Of a DNA stretch of 64,000 bases, positions 26,246 through 33,944 are shown piece after piece. Position 1 is the stretch's first letter. Each line of letters begins with the position of its first letter. The DNA is from JAJEFO01 sp965208685. GTDB taxonomy: Bacteria > Pseudomonadota > Alphaproteobacteria > Rhodobacterales > Rhodobacteraceae. The DNA is taken from positions 1,984,001 through 2,048,000 of the forward strand of contig CBDBPL010000007.1 of the NCBI GenBank assembly GCA_965208685.1. The letters are read 5' to 3'. A program made the position numbers and the translations under genes. A model generated the notes under the pieces. That model was given only the letters and a program-made list of their open reading frames with translations. It had not been told where the DNA came from and ran no database searches.

Positions 26246-26791
26246 CTACCTCATGCGCAGCAGTGCGATCGGCGAATGCCTGCCGACGTCAATTGCGATC
26301 TCGAATTTCGTGCCTGCACGAATCTCGATATCCAGGTCCTTGTCGAGGACAATCTTGACGTGGTGCACGGAAATCGGTGCCGACAGCTCAAACTGCGCCC
26401 ATCGCCCGGTCATAGGCACCGCGGAGACTTCCCGGATCTCTGCCCCAATCGTTGCCACTTCGCCTTCCGTGCCCGTCAGCCTCACGACCGCCGGCAATCC
26501 AGCCCTGACCTGAGATTCGAAGTCCCTGTCGATCCAGGCAAGCGCATGTATTGCACGGCCTTCCGTCCGCTGGCTTTCGCCGGACTCGACAAGAACGGCG
26601 TCTACCGTGAGATTCCGGGCCACGTCGCCAAAGAAGAGCCATGCCGCAAGAAGCAAGGACAAGACGCCGATCGCGGCGACGAGCAGACGTTCGTGCGGTG
26701 TGGAAATTGTGAGCAGCCGATCGAGTTGTTCGCGATCTTCCTTCGCTGCGGCAACAGAATCCTGGAATGAGCCGAATGGGTTGTTGAACAC
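26246..26791 (-). CDS. NHLP-system secretion protein (HlyD-like), unusually short
   Basis: 181-residue periplasmic-adaptor-like protein: a cytoplasmic N-terminus (SFQDSVAAAKEDREQLDRLL), one membrane helix (LLVAAIGVLSLLLAAWLFFG, about 56-75), then a beta-rich part with HALAWIDRDF and GLPAVVRLTGTEG. HlyD-type partners of NHLP exporters are generally much longer because of a coiled-coil hairpin and lipoyl halves; here that hairpin is missing, and the reading frame shows no obvious frameshift. It is the first gene of the minus-strand cluster, so the cluster promoter should lie upstream of 26791. Confidence 0.8.
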   Translation of the reverse strand: MFNNPFGSFQDSVAAAKEDREQLDRLLTISTPHERLLVAAIGVLSLLLAAWLFFGDVARNLTVDAVLVESGESQRTEGRAIHALAWIDRDFESQVRAGLPAVVRLTGTEGEVATIGAEIREVSAVPMTGRWAQFELSAPISVHHVKIVLDKDLDIEIRAGTKFEIAIDVGRHSPIALLRMR

Positions 26792-27165
26792 GACGGTGCG
26801 CAGCCTCCTCCACGAAATCGGGCCGCAACGAATATCTCACAACTCGCATGCGGACGTAAGGGGCTTGTGCGCTCCCGACCAAGATCGGTCAAATCCTCAA
26901 CCTGCCGAGGCAAGGCGCCAATTTCCTGCTTGAGATTTCAGAGACCGGCCGCGGCCTGCAGGAACCGCGGCTTCGTTGCAGTCGGATGCCCGGTGGCTGG
27001 GGAACGGCCGGACTCCGACGCGCCGAATGCTACCGCGAAGCGCAGCGTGGGAGGCGCACCATGAAGAGGCTGCAGACGACGACGTGCAAGAATCTCTTTG
27101 CGATCGCATGCCACATGCGCCAAACTGCCTGAAGGTGCCACGAAGATGGCAGCAAAGAGGCATTG
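26792..27165. other. Intergenic stretch between RiPP exporter and ftsB
   Basis: No recognisable gene. It separates the minus-strand RiPP cluster from the plus-strand ftsB-pdh block and should hold both promoters, but I see no convincing -35/-10 pair. In many alphaproteobacteria eno lies immediately before ftsB; it is not here. Confidence 0.4.
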
Positions 27166-27465
27166 ATGCGTACCAGCAAGCGAACCGGCGTCGGCGACTT
27201 CGTCTACTTCACGGTCATGTTCCTGCTCGCGGCCTATTTCATGTTCGCCAGCGTGCAGGGCGATTTCGGCCTGTTTCGCCGCATACAGATAGAAGCCGAA
27301 CTCATCTCCCTCAAGAACGAGCGTGACAGGCTGGCGACGGACGTCTCGGCGCTGGAAAACAAGACCCGGCGCTTGTCGGACACCTATCTTGACCTGGATC
27401 TTCTCGACAGCCAGGCCCGCGACGTGCTCGGCCTCATCCGCCCCGACGAGATCGTCCTGAACTGA
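27166..27465 (+). CDS. ftsB: FtsB/DivIC-type septum formation initiator
   Basis: Small bitopic cell-division protein that bridges FtsL and FtsQ. The 99 residues show a short cytoplasmic basic N-terminus (MRTSKRTGVGDFVYF), one transmembrane helix (about 15-32, VMFLLAAYFMFASVQG) and a heptad-type coiled coil (AELISLKNERDRLATDVSAL). It ends with the family-typical DVLGLIRPDEIVL. The ATG at 27166 follows AAAGAGG. Its position upstream of pdhA is standard in alphaproteobacteria, which helps identify a protein that is otherwise hard to recognise by sequence alone. Confidence 0.88.
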   Translation: MRTSKRTGVGDFVYFTVMFLLAAYFMFASVQGDFGLFRRIQIEAELISLKNERDRLATDVSALENKTRRLSDTYLDLDLLDSQARDVLGLIRPDEIVLN

Positions 27466-27657
27466 CCTCAGAGCCCTGCCAAAAGCCATGTTCATTCACG
27501 ATATGCCATGCCAAGGGTCGCAAAATGTGCCGACATGGCGCAACATATGGTATTTTGATACAAGCTCTCAGACCGCACAAGCATTGCGCCAAGTGCATGG
27601 CGGCTCTGCCCGAGTACACGACATTTGCCCGTGCAATTCGAAAAGTGCTGGTGTATG

Positions 27658-27681
27658 AGATTGTTTAACGTTGAACAATCT
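27658..27681. promoter_or_regulatory. Palindromic operator-like site upstream of pdhA
   Basis: AGATTGTT and AACAATCT form perfect eight-base arms around TAACGTTG, with a CG at the centre. The site ends 26 bases before the pdhA start. The shape (TTTAACGTTGAA core) fits a LacI-type regulator with a central CG; a CceR-like regulator of central carbon metabolism is a guess. Confidence 0.5.
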
Positions 27682-27707
27682 GCTCCTGAATGGGAAGGAT
27701 CGCGCCC

Positions 27708-28700
27708 ATGGCTGCTCGACGCGCAACCAAGAAACAAGCCGCCACGAAGGAAGAACTCCTCAAGTATTACAGGGACATGCTGCTGATCAGGCGGTTCGAG
27801 GAAAAGGCTGGACAACTGTATGGCATGGGCTTGATCGGAGGATTCTGCCATCTCTACATCGGACAGGAGGCTGTCGTCGTCGGCCTCGAATCCGTAGCAA
27901 TTGAAGGCGACAAGCGGATAACCACCTATCGCGACCACGGCCACATGATCGCCTGCGGCATGGATCCAAACGGCGTCATGGCGGAACTGACAGGGCGTAT
28001 CGGCGGATATTCCAAGGGCAAGGGCGGTTCCATGCACATGTTCTCGAAGGAACGCGACTTCTACGGAGGGCACGGCATCGTCGGAGCCAACGTGCCCCTC
28101 GGCGCGGGTCTTGCGTTCTCCGACATGTACAAGGGCAACAAGAACGTCACGTTCACGTATTTCGGCGACGGGGCGGCCAACCAAGGCCAGGTCTACGAGA
28201 CCTACAACATGGCCGAGCTTTGGAAGCTGCCCGTGATCTTCGTGATCGAAAACAACCATTACGCCATGGGCACGAGCGTCAAGCGCGCCACCAAGTCGTC
28301 TTCCTTCTGGGAGCGGGGCACCGCCTTCTCGATCCCCGGGGAACAGGTGGACGGGATGGATGTGCTGGCTGTGCGCGCCGCAGGCCAGAAGGCCGTCAAG
28401 CACTGTCGCGCCGGAAAGGGCCCTTACATCCTCGAGATCATGACCTACCGCTACCGAGGCCACTCTATGTCCGACCCGGCCAAGTACAGGACCCGTGACG
28501 AAGTGCAGAAGGTTCGCGAAGAGCGCGACGCGATCGAGCAGGTGCGTGGACGCCTCCTCGATGCAGGCGCCACGGAAGCCGAACTGAAGGCGATCGACAA
28601 GGACATCAAGGACGTCGTCAACGCCTCGGCCGAGTTTGCAAAGGAAAGCCCGGAGCCCGACCCCTCGGAACTCTGGACGGACATCACCGTGAGCGCCTGA
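27708..28700 (+). CDS. pdhA: Pyruvate dehydrogenase E1 component, alpha subunit
   Basis: Thiamine-diphosphate-dependent decarboxylation of pyruvate, alpha chain of the alpha2beta2 E1. The 330-residue protein shows FCHLYIGQEAVVVGL (48-62), KGKGGSMHMF, and the ThDP-Mg motif from GDGAANQG (153-160) to ENN (181-183), followed by YRYRGHSMSDPAKYRTRDEV. The ATG at 27708 is chosen because GGAAGGA lies ten bases upstream; an in-frame ATG at 27690 would place the ribosome-binding site inside the gene. It is first of pdhA-pdhB-pdhC, with 14 bases to pdhB and a palindrome just upstream. Confidence 0.96.
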   Translation: MAARRATKKQAATKEELLKYYRDMLLIRRFEEKAGQLYGMGLIGGFCHLYIGQEAVVVGLESVAIEGDKRITTYRDHGHMIACGMDPNGVMAELTGRIGGYSKGKGGSMHMFSKERDFYGGHGIVGANVPLGAGLAFSDMYKGNKNVTFTYFGDGAANQGQVYETYNMAELWKLPVIFVIENNHYAMGTSVKRATKSSSFWERGTAFSIPGEQVDGMDVLAVRAAGQKAVKHCRAGKGPYILEIMTYRYRGHSMSDPAKYRTRDEVQKVREERDAIEQVRGRLLDAGATEAELKAIDKDIKDVVNASAEFAKESPEPDPSELWTDITVSA

Positions 28701-28714
28701 GGGAGAAGCAAGAC

Positions 28715-30085
28715 ATGGCAACGGAAATTCTCATGCCGGCCCTCTCGCCCACCATGGAAGAGGGCACACTGGCAAAATGGCTGGTGAAGGAAGGCGACAC
28801 AGTTTCGGCCGGCGACATCATGGCCGAAATCGAGACTGACAAGGCGACAATGGAGTTCGAAGCCGTCGACGACGGCATCGTGGGCAGGCTTCTCGTCGCC
28901 GAAGGCACCGAATCCGTCAAGGTCAACACGCCGATCGCGGTCATAATCGAAGACGGCGAAAGCGCAAGCGACATCGAGGCACCCGCCGCGCCAGCGGCGG
29001 TCCCTGAAGTCGAGGATCCCGCATCTGCGCCCGTCGCCGTGGCCGGCGCGGCCCCGGCCCGGCCCGCTGTCGACCGTTCGCCCGACTGTCCCGCTGGCAC
29101 CGAAATGGTCTCGACGACGGTGCGAGACGCCCTTCGCGATGCCATTGCCGAAGAGATGCGGGCCGACGAGACCGTCTTCATCATGGGTGAGGAAGTTGCG
29201 GAATACCAGGGAGCCTACAAGATCACGCAAGGCATTCTCGAGGAATTCGGGGCACGGCGCGTGATCGATACGCCGATAACCGAGCATGGCTTCGCAGGCC
29301 TGGGCGTTGGAGCAAGCTGGGGCGGTCTAAAGCCCGTCGTGGAATTCATGACCTGGAACTTCGCCATGCAGGCGATCGACCACATCATCAACTCCGCCGC
29401 CAAGACGCTCTACATGTCCGGTGGCCAGATGGGGTCACCCATCGTCTTCCGGGGTCCGAACGGCGCGGCCGCCCGCGTGGCCGCCCAGCATTCCCAGGAC
29501 TATGCCGCCTGGTATGCATCCGTTCCGGGGCTCAAGGTCGTGCAGCCATTCTCCGCAGCGGATGCAAAGGGCCTCCTCAAGACGGCGATTCGCGATCCCG
29601 ACCCTGTTGTGTTCCTGGAGAACGAGATCCTCTACGGGCGCACTTTCGACGTGCCGAAGCTCGATGATTTCACGATCCCCTTCGGCAAGGCCCGCGTCTG
29701 GCTGGAAGGCACGGACGTCACGCTGGTGTCCTGGGGAATCGGCATGAGCCATACTCTCGAGGCAGCAGATGAACTTGCCAAGGACGGGATCTCGGCCGAA
29801 GTCATCGACCTCAGAACGCTACGCCCGCTCGACATGGCAACCGTGATCGAGAGCGTCAAAAAGACCAATCGTTGCGTGACGGTCGAGGAAGCCTGGCCAG
29901 TCGCCTCGTTGTCAGATCACATCGGCTCGGAAATCATGCGCGAGGCGTTCGACCATCTCGACGCGCCGGTGCTCAAGTGCACGGGCAAAGACGTGCCAAT
30001 GCCCTACGCGGCCAATCTCGAGAAGCTCGCCCTGACGTCGGTCAAGGAAGTGATCGATGCCGTCAGGGCCGTGACCTACAGGTAA
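28715..30085 (+). CDS. pdhB: Pyruvate dehydrogenase E1 beta subunit with N-terminal lipoyl domain
   Basis: Beta chain of E1, carrying the second half of the ThDP site. The 456 residues begin with a lipoyl domain (1-80; lipoyl lysine K43 in EIETDKATMEFEA), then an Ala/Pro-rich linker to about 125, then the transketolase-type body with EEVAEYQGAYKITQGIL, VIDTPITEHGFAGLGVGASW and FLENEILYGRTF, and the C-terminal domain with EEAWPVASLSDHIGSEIM. Lipoylated E1 beta is known from several alphaproteobacteria. The lipoyl domain is almost identical to that of the E2 encoded next. Confidence 0.97.
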   Translation: MATEILMPALSPTMEEGTLAKWLVKEGDTVSAGDIMAEIETDKATMEFEAVDDGIVGRLLVAEGTESVKVNTPIAVIIEDGESASDIEAPAAPAAVPEVEDPASAPVAVAGAAPARPAVDRSPDCPAGTEMVSTTVRDALRDAIAEEMRADETVFIMGEEVAEYQGAYKITQGILEEFGARRVIDTPITEHGFAGLGVGASWGGLKPVVEFMTWNFAMQAIDHIINSAAKTLYMSGGQMGSPIVFRGPNGAAARVAAQHSQDYAAWYASVPGLKVVQPFSAADAKGLLKTAIRDPDPVVFLENEILYGRTFDVPKLDDFTIPFGKARVWLEGTDVTLVSWGIGMSHTLEAADELAKDGISAEVIDLRTLRPLDMATVIESVKKTNRCVTVEEAWPVASLSDHIGSEIMREAFDHLDAPVLKCTGKDVPMPYAANLEKLALTSVKEVIDAVRAVTYR

Positions 30086-30097
30086 GGAGAGGGAAGG

Positions 30098-31387
30098 ATG
30101 CCCACTGAAATCCTCATGCCGGCTCTCTCGCCCACCATGGAAGAAGGCACGCTGGCGAAGTGGCTGGTCAAGGAAGGCGACGCCGTGTCTGCCGGCGACC
30201 TGCTTGCCGAAATAGAGACGGACAAGGCAACAATGGAATTCGAGGCCGTCGACGAAGGGACCGTGGGACGGATCCTCATCCCCGAAGGAACCGAGGGCGT
30301 AAAGGTCAATTCAACCATTGCCGTCCTCCTCGCCGAGGGCGAAAGCGCGGCCGACATCGGTGCCGCAACGGCAACTGCCGAACCTGTGCCGCCGGCACCG
30401 GCCGCCGAGGCTCCCGCCCTTGCGCCGGCAAGCGTGGAACCGGCACCGGCGACGAGCGCACCGCCTTCAGCTCCGGCCGCAAGTTCCGCAGGCAATCGCA
30501 TATTCGCATCACCGCTCGCCCGGCGGATCGCCGCGGACAAGGGCCTTGACCTGAGCCGGATCAAAGGTTCGGGACCCAAGGGTCGGATCGTCAAGGCCGA
30601 CGTGGAAAACGTGCAGGCGCAACCAGCGGCCGTTTCAGCGGCGCCCATGCCAGACACTCCCGGCGCCGAAGCGATCAAGGCGATGTTCGAGGATCGGGAA
30701 TTCGAGGAAATCCCGCTCGACGGAATGCGCAAGGTCATTGCAGCGCGCCTCGGCGAAGCCAAGCAGACAATCCCGCATTTCTATCTTCGCCGAGACATAT
30801 TGCTGGACGAACTCCTCAGGTTCCGTTCGCAAGCCAACAAGCAACTCGAAACCCGTGGCGTCAAGCTCAGCGTCAATGACTTCATCATCAAGGCCTGCGC
30901 CTTGGCCCTCCAGGCGGTACCTGACGCCAACGCGGTCTGGGCGGGTGACCGGATCATCAAGCTCAAGCCATCCGACGTCGCTGTCGCCGTGGCCATTGAG
31001 GGAGGTCTCTTCACGCCGGTTCTCAAGGACGCGCACCTGAAGACGCTCTCGACCCTGTCCACCGAAATGAAGGAACTGGCCGCCCTCGCACGCGATCGCA
31101 AGCTGGCGCCGCACCAGTACAAGGGGGGCAGTTTCGCGATCTCCAACCTGGGCATGTTCGGCATCAAGAACTTCGACGCCGTCATCAATCCACCCCATGG
31201 ATCGATCCTGGCCGTCGGGGCCGGGGAGAAAATGCCGATCGTCAACGAGGACGGCGAAATTGCCGTTGCCACCGTCATGTCGGTTACGCTTTCGGTCGAT
31301 CACAGGGTAATCGATGGCGCGCTCGGCGCCGAATTCCTGTCAGAGGTGAAGACGAATCTCGAGAACCCGATCGGAATGCTGGCATAG
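30098..31387 (+). CDS. pdhC: Dihydrolipoamide acetyltransferase (pyruvate dehydrogenase E2)
   Basis: Core acetyltransferase of pyruvate dehydrogenase. The 429-residue protein has one lipoyl domain (1-80, K43), an Ala/Pro-rich linker, a peripheral subunit-binding domain (about 130-170; ASPLARRIAADKGLDLSRIK), a second linker, and the catalytic domain ending in DHRVIDGALGAEFL with the active-site H402 and D406. PHFYLRRDI and FAISNLGMFGIKNFDAVINP are further acetyltransferase motifs. It follows pdhB by 12 bases with GGAGAGGGA upstream. E3 is not encoded in the window. Confidence 0.96.
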   Translation: MPTEILMPALSPTMEEGTLAKWLVKEGDAVSAGDLLAEIETDKATMEFEAVDEGTVGRILIPEGTEGVKVNSTIAVLLAEGESAADIGAATATAEPVPPAPAAEAPALAPASVEPAPATSAPPSAPAASSAGNRIFASPLARRIAADKGLDLSRIKGSGPKGRIVKADVENVQAQPAAVSAAPMPDTPGAEAIKAMFEDREFEEIPLDGMRKVIAARLGEAKQTIPHFYLRRDILLDELLRFRSQANKQLETRGVKLSVNDFIIKACALALQAVPDANAVWAGDRIIKLKPSDVAVAVAIEGGLFTPVLKDAHLKTLSTLSTEMKELAALARDRKLAPHQYKGGSFAISNLGMFGIKNFDAVINPPHGSILAVGAGEKMPIVNEDGEIAVATVMSVTLSVDHRVIDGALGAEFLSEVKTNLENPIGMLA

Positions 31388-31430
31388 CCCGCAAGGCAAC
31401 GGCTTCCGCTCGGTCGCAAGCCGCGAAGGT

Positions 31431-32246
31431 TCAGTCAGCGACAAGCCCGTTCAGGATCTGGTCCATGGTAAGGGATGGCTGGTCGCACCCAGCCTCGCCG
31501 ACGATCTTGGCGGGCACGCCAGCCACCGTCTTGCAAGGTGGCACCTCCTGCAAGACCACGGAACCTGCGGCAATTCGACTGCAGTCGCCCACCCGAATGT
31601 TGCCCAGCACCTTGGCGCCAGCCCCGATCAGGACACCGTCGCCAATCTTCGGATGCCGATCGTCATCCTCCTTGCCGGTGCCGCCCAGCGTGACCGAATG
31701 AAGCATGGAGACGTTGTCGCCGACGGCTGCCGTCTCGCCGATCACGATGGAATGGGCATGGTCGATCATCAGCCCCTTGCCGATTCTGGCATTCGGGTGA
31801 ATGTCTATGCCGAAAATCTCGCTCACGCGGGCCTGAATGAAATAGGCCAGGTCCTTGCGCGAGTGTGTCCACAGCCAGTGCCCTATTCGAAAGGCTTGGA
31901 CGGCCTGGAAACCCTTGAAGAAGAGAAGCGGCTGCATCAGGCGATGACACGCCGGATCGCGCTCGTAGATCGCAACCAGGTCGGCCCGTGCGGCTTCGCC
32001 CAAGGACGGATCCTCGGAATATGCCTCCTCAGAAATCTCGCGCATGAGCTGCCCGGTCATTTCCGACGAGGAAAGCTTGAACGCAAAGCGATAGGCCAGC
32101 GCGCTCTCAAGCGAACCGTGATGCAGAATGGTCGCATGCACCATTCCACCGATCAGCGGTTCGGCGGCGATCGCGGCATGCGCATCCTCCTTGATTCGGT
32201 CCCAAACCGGATCCAGCGATGAAATCTGCGGCTTGTCCCTTGCCAT
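31431..32246 (-). CDS. cysE: Serine O-acetyltransferase
   Basis: First committed step of cysteine synthesis, acetyl-CoA plus L-serine. The 271-residue protein has an alpha-helical N-terminal half (DPVWDRIKEDAHAAIAAEPL) and a left-handed beta-helix of hexapeptide repeats: DIHPNARIGKGLMIDHAHSI, IGETAAVGDNVSMLHSVTLG, DGVLIGAGAKVLGNIRVGDC. The catalytic Asp-His is in the IDHAH region. The ATG at 32246 is chosen from the family's normal length. It is convergent with pdhC and divergent from the DksA-like gene. Confidence 0.95.
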   Translation of the reverse strand: MARDKPQISSLDPVWDRIKEDAHAAIAAEPLIGGMVHATILHHGSLESALAYRFAFKLSSSEMTGQLMREISEEAYSEDPSLGEAARADLVAIYERDPACHRLMQPLLFFKGFQAVQAFRIGHWLWTHSRKDLAYFIQARVSEIFGIDIHPNARIGKGLMIDHAHSIVIGETAAVGDNVSMLHSVTLGGTGKEDDDRHPKIGDGVLIGAGAKVLGNIRVGDCSRIAAGSVVLQEVPPCKTVAGVPAKIVGEAGCDQPSLTMDQILNGLVAD

Positions 32247-32331
32247 GACTGACTCCTTGGCTGGTCCGGCGACCCCGGAACAGATACGGTGCCGCACCAG
32301 GAAACAATTGACCTGCTACGGAGAAATACCA

Positions 32332-32673
32332 CTGAACGCCCTGGAGTCAAAGACTTATCGCGACGCGCTGCTGGCGGAACGCTCGCGGCTTGCCAACGAG
32401 GACGCGGCGTCAGCCGAAGGCCGCGGCACGGTCATGCTGGACCAGCAATCGGTTGGCCGCCTCAGTCGCATGGACGCCATGCAGCGCCAGGCCATGGCGC
32501 AGGCGACAATGCGCCGACGCGCGATACGACGCGCGAAAATCGACGCGGCCCTTCGGCGCATCGATGAAGACGAATTCGGATTTTGCCAGAAATGCGGCGA
32601 CGACATCGCGCAAGCGCGTCTCGACATCGACGCGACAGCCCTTACCTGCGTCGCCTGCGCGACAGGCGATTGA
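32332..32673 (+). CDS. DksA/TraR-family zinc-finger protein
   Basis: Small regulator of the DksA/TraR type, thought to act at the RNA polymerase secondary channel. About 113 residues: a helical coiled coil (GTVMLDQQSVGRLSRMDAMQ, RRRAIRRAKIDAALRRIDED) and a C4 zinc finger, FCQKCGDD at one end and TCVACATGD at the other. The start is uncertain: a CTG at 32332 has GGAG nine bases upstream and gives a normal length, TTG at 32308 is possible, and an ATG at 32245 would overlap the cysE start codon as CATG and add 29 unlikely residues. Confidence 0.85.
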   Translation: MNALESKTYRDALLAERSRLANEDAASAEGRGTVMLDQQSVGRLSRMDAMQRQAMAQATMRRRAIRRAKIDAALRRIDEDEFGFCQKCGDDIAQARLDIDATALTCVACATGD

Positions 32674-32786
32674 GATCCGGGTAGCGACGGTCCTTCGTCC
32701 GGATGCAGGAGCAGGCGAACTGTCAGGGTGGAGCATGCTTCGGGCCTCTCCCCGCATCCGCTCGGGAGCCTGGCACCCGAAGACCG

Positions 32787-33944
32787 CTATTGGTCGGCCT
32801 GCTCGGCCTGGAATCTCCTCCAACGGGCAACGTTTGCATTGTGCTCGCGCAGCGTTGCCGCAAATGCATGCCCGCCCGTGCCATCCGCGACAAAGAACAG
32901 GTAGTCCGACTCTGCGGGCGACAGTGCCGCCTCGATGGCCGCCTTGCCGGGATTCGCGATCGGCGTCGGCGGCAGGCCTGCGAACAGGTACGTGTTCCAA
33001 GGCGTCTCGCGGCGCAATTCGCTTTGCCTGAGCCCCCGGCCGAGAACGCCACGGCCTTCGGTGATCCCGTAGATGACCGTCGGGTCGGTCTGGAGCCTGA
33101 TTCCCTTCCGAAGCCGGTTCGCAAACACGCTCGCAACCAGCGGGCGCTCGTCCGCACGCCCGGTTTCCTTCTCGATGATCGAGGCAAGGATCAGGGCCTC
33201 CTCGGGCGTCTCGACCGGTGCCTCCTCGGACCTGGCCAGCCAAGCCGCATCAAGGCGCTCTGCCTGCTTCATGCGCATCATTTCGAGAATGGTCCGACGG
33301 TCGGCTCCCGGAACAATCTCGTACCCGTCCGGTGCCAGAGAACCTTCGTCGGGTACCTCGTCGACCTTGCCGTCCAGCAGATCGCTGGCCTTCAAGGCTT
33401 CGACGACCTGCCAGCTTGTCACGCCCTCGGCCACCACGATGCGAAACCTCGTCGCCACGTCATCCAGGGCTGCCGTGTACGGGGCCGGCAAGTCGGACCC
33501 TGATGCCGGATCGAATTCCGCGGTGACAGCAAATTCGCCGGTCGCCGCGTTCATCTCTCGCACGCGGACTTCCTGCCCGCTGACCGAAATTCGGTAGACG
33601 ACTTCAATGCCGCACGTCGACTGGCCGTCGCCTGTGACTTCCGCCACGATGTCCTGCATGGACGCGCCTTCCGGAATGAGGAAAGACCCCGCCTTAACCT
33701 GTGATGCGCGCCCCGAATACTCGGCGCCGATCCGGAAGATCGTTGCATTGGATATCGCGCCCCTTGCCTCAAGTTCCTCCGCCAGGCCTGCAATTGATCC
33801 TCCGCGAGGAACCTTCAAGCAAATGGCTTCGGCCAGGGAGCCCTGACCGACGAACTTGCCCTGCCCCCAGTCAATGATCACCACAACCAGCAAGAAGGCG
33901 ACGAGCAGGAAGGTCAGGAAGTTGGAGGCGATGCTCCGCAACAT
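32787..33944 (-). CDS. mltG: Endolytic murein transglycosylase
   Basis: Inner-membrane YceG/MltG protein that cleaves nascent peptidoglycan strands. It has 385 residues with one N-terminal membrane helix (FLTFLLVAFLLVVVIIDW, 9-26), a LysM-like segment (LKVPRGGSIAGLAEELEARG), and the catalytic domain with LASIIEKETG containing the catalytic glutamate E258, followed by FANRLRKGIRLQTDPTVIYG and NTYLFAGLPPTPIANPGKAA. The start overlaps the fabF stop by one base (TGATG), the usual fabF-mltG arrangement. Confidence 0.95.
   Translation of the reverse strand: MLRSIASNFLTFLLVAFLLVVVIIDWGQGKFVGQGSLAEAICLKVPRGGSIAGLAEELEARGAISNATIFRIGAEYSGRASQVKAGSFLIPEGASMQDIVAEVTGDGQSTCGIEVVYRISVSGQEVRVREMNAATGEFAVTAEFDPASGSDLPAPYTAALDDVATRFRIVVAEGVTSWQVVEALKASDLLDGKVDEVPDEGSLAPDGYEIVPGADRRTILEMMRMKQAERLDAAWLARSEEAPVETPEEALILASIIEKETGRADERPLVASVFANRLRKGIRLQTDPTVIYGITEGRGVLGRGLRQSELRRETPWNTYLFAGLPPTPIANPGKAAIEAALSPAESDYLFFVADGTGGHAFAATLREHNANVARWRRFQAEQADQ

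Noticed and set aside
32128..32331. Extended N-terminus for the DksA-like protein from an ATG at 32245 or further upstream
   Set aside because: The extra residues overlap the divergent cysE start region and do not resemble the family, whose members are about 105-115 residues.
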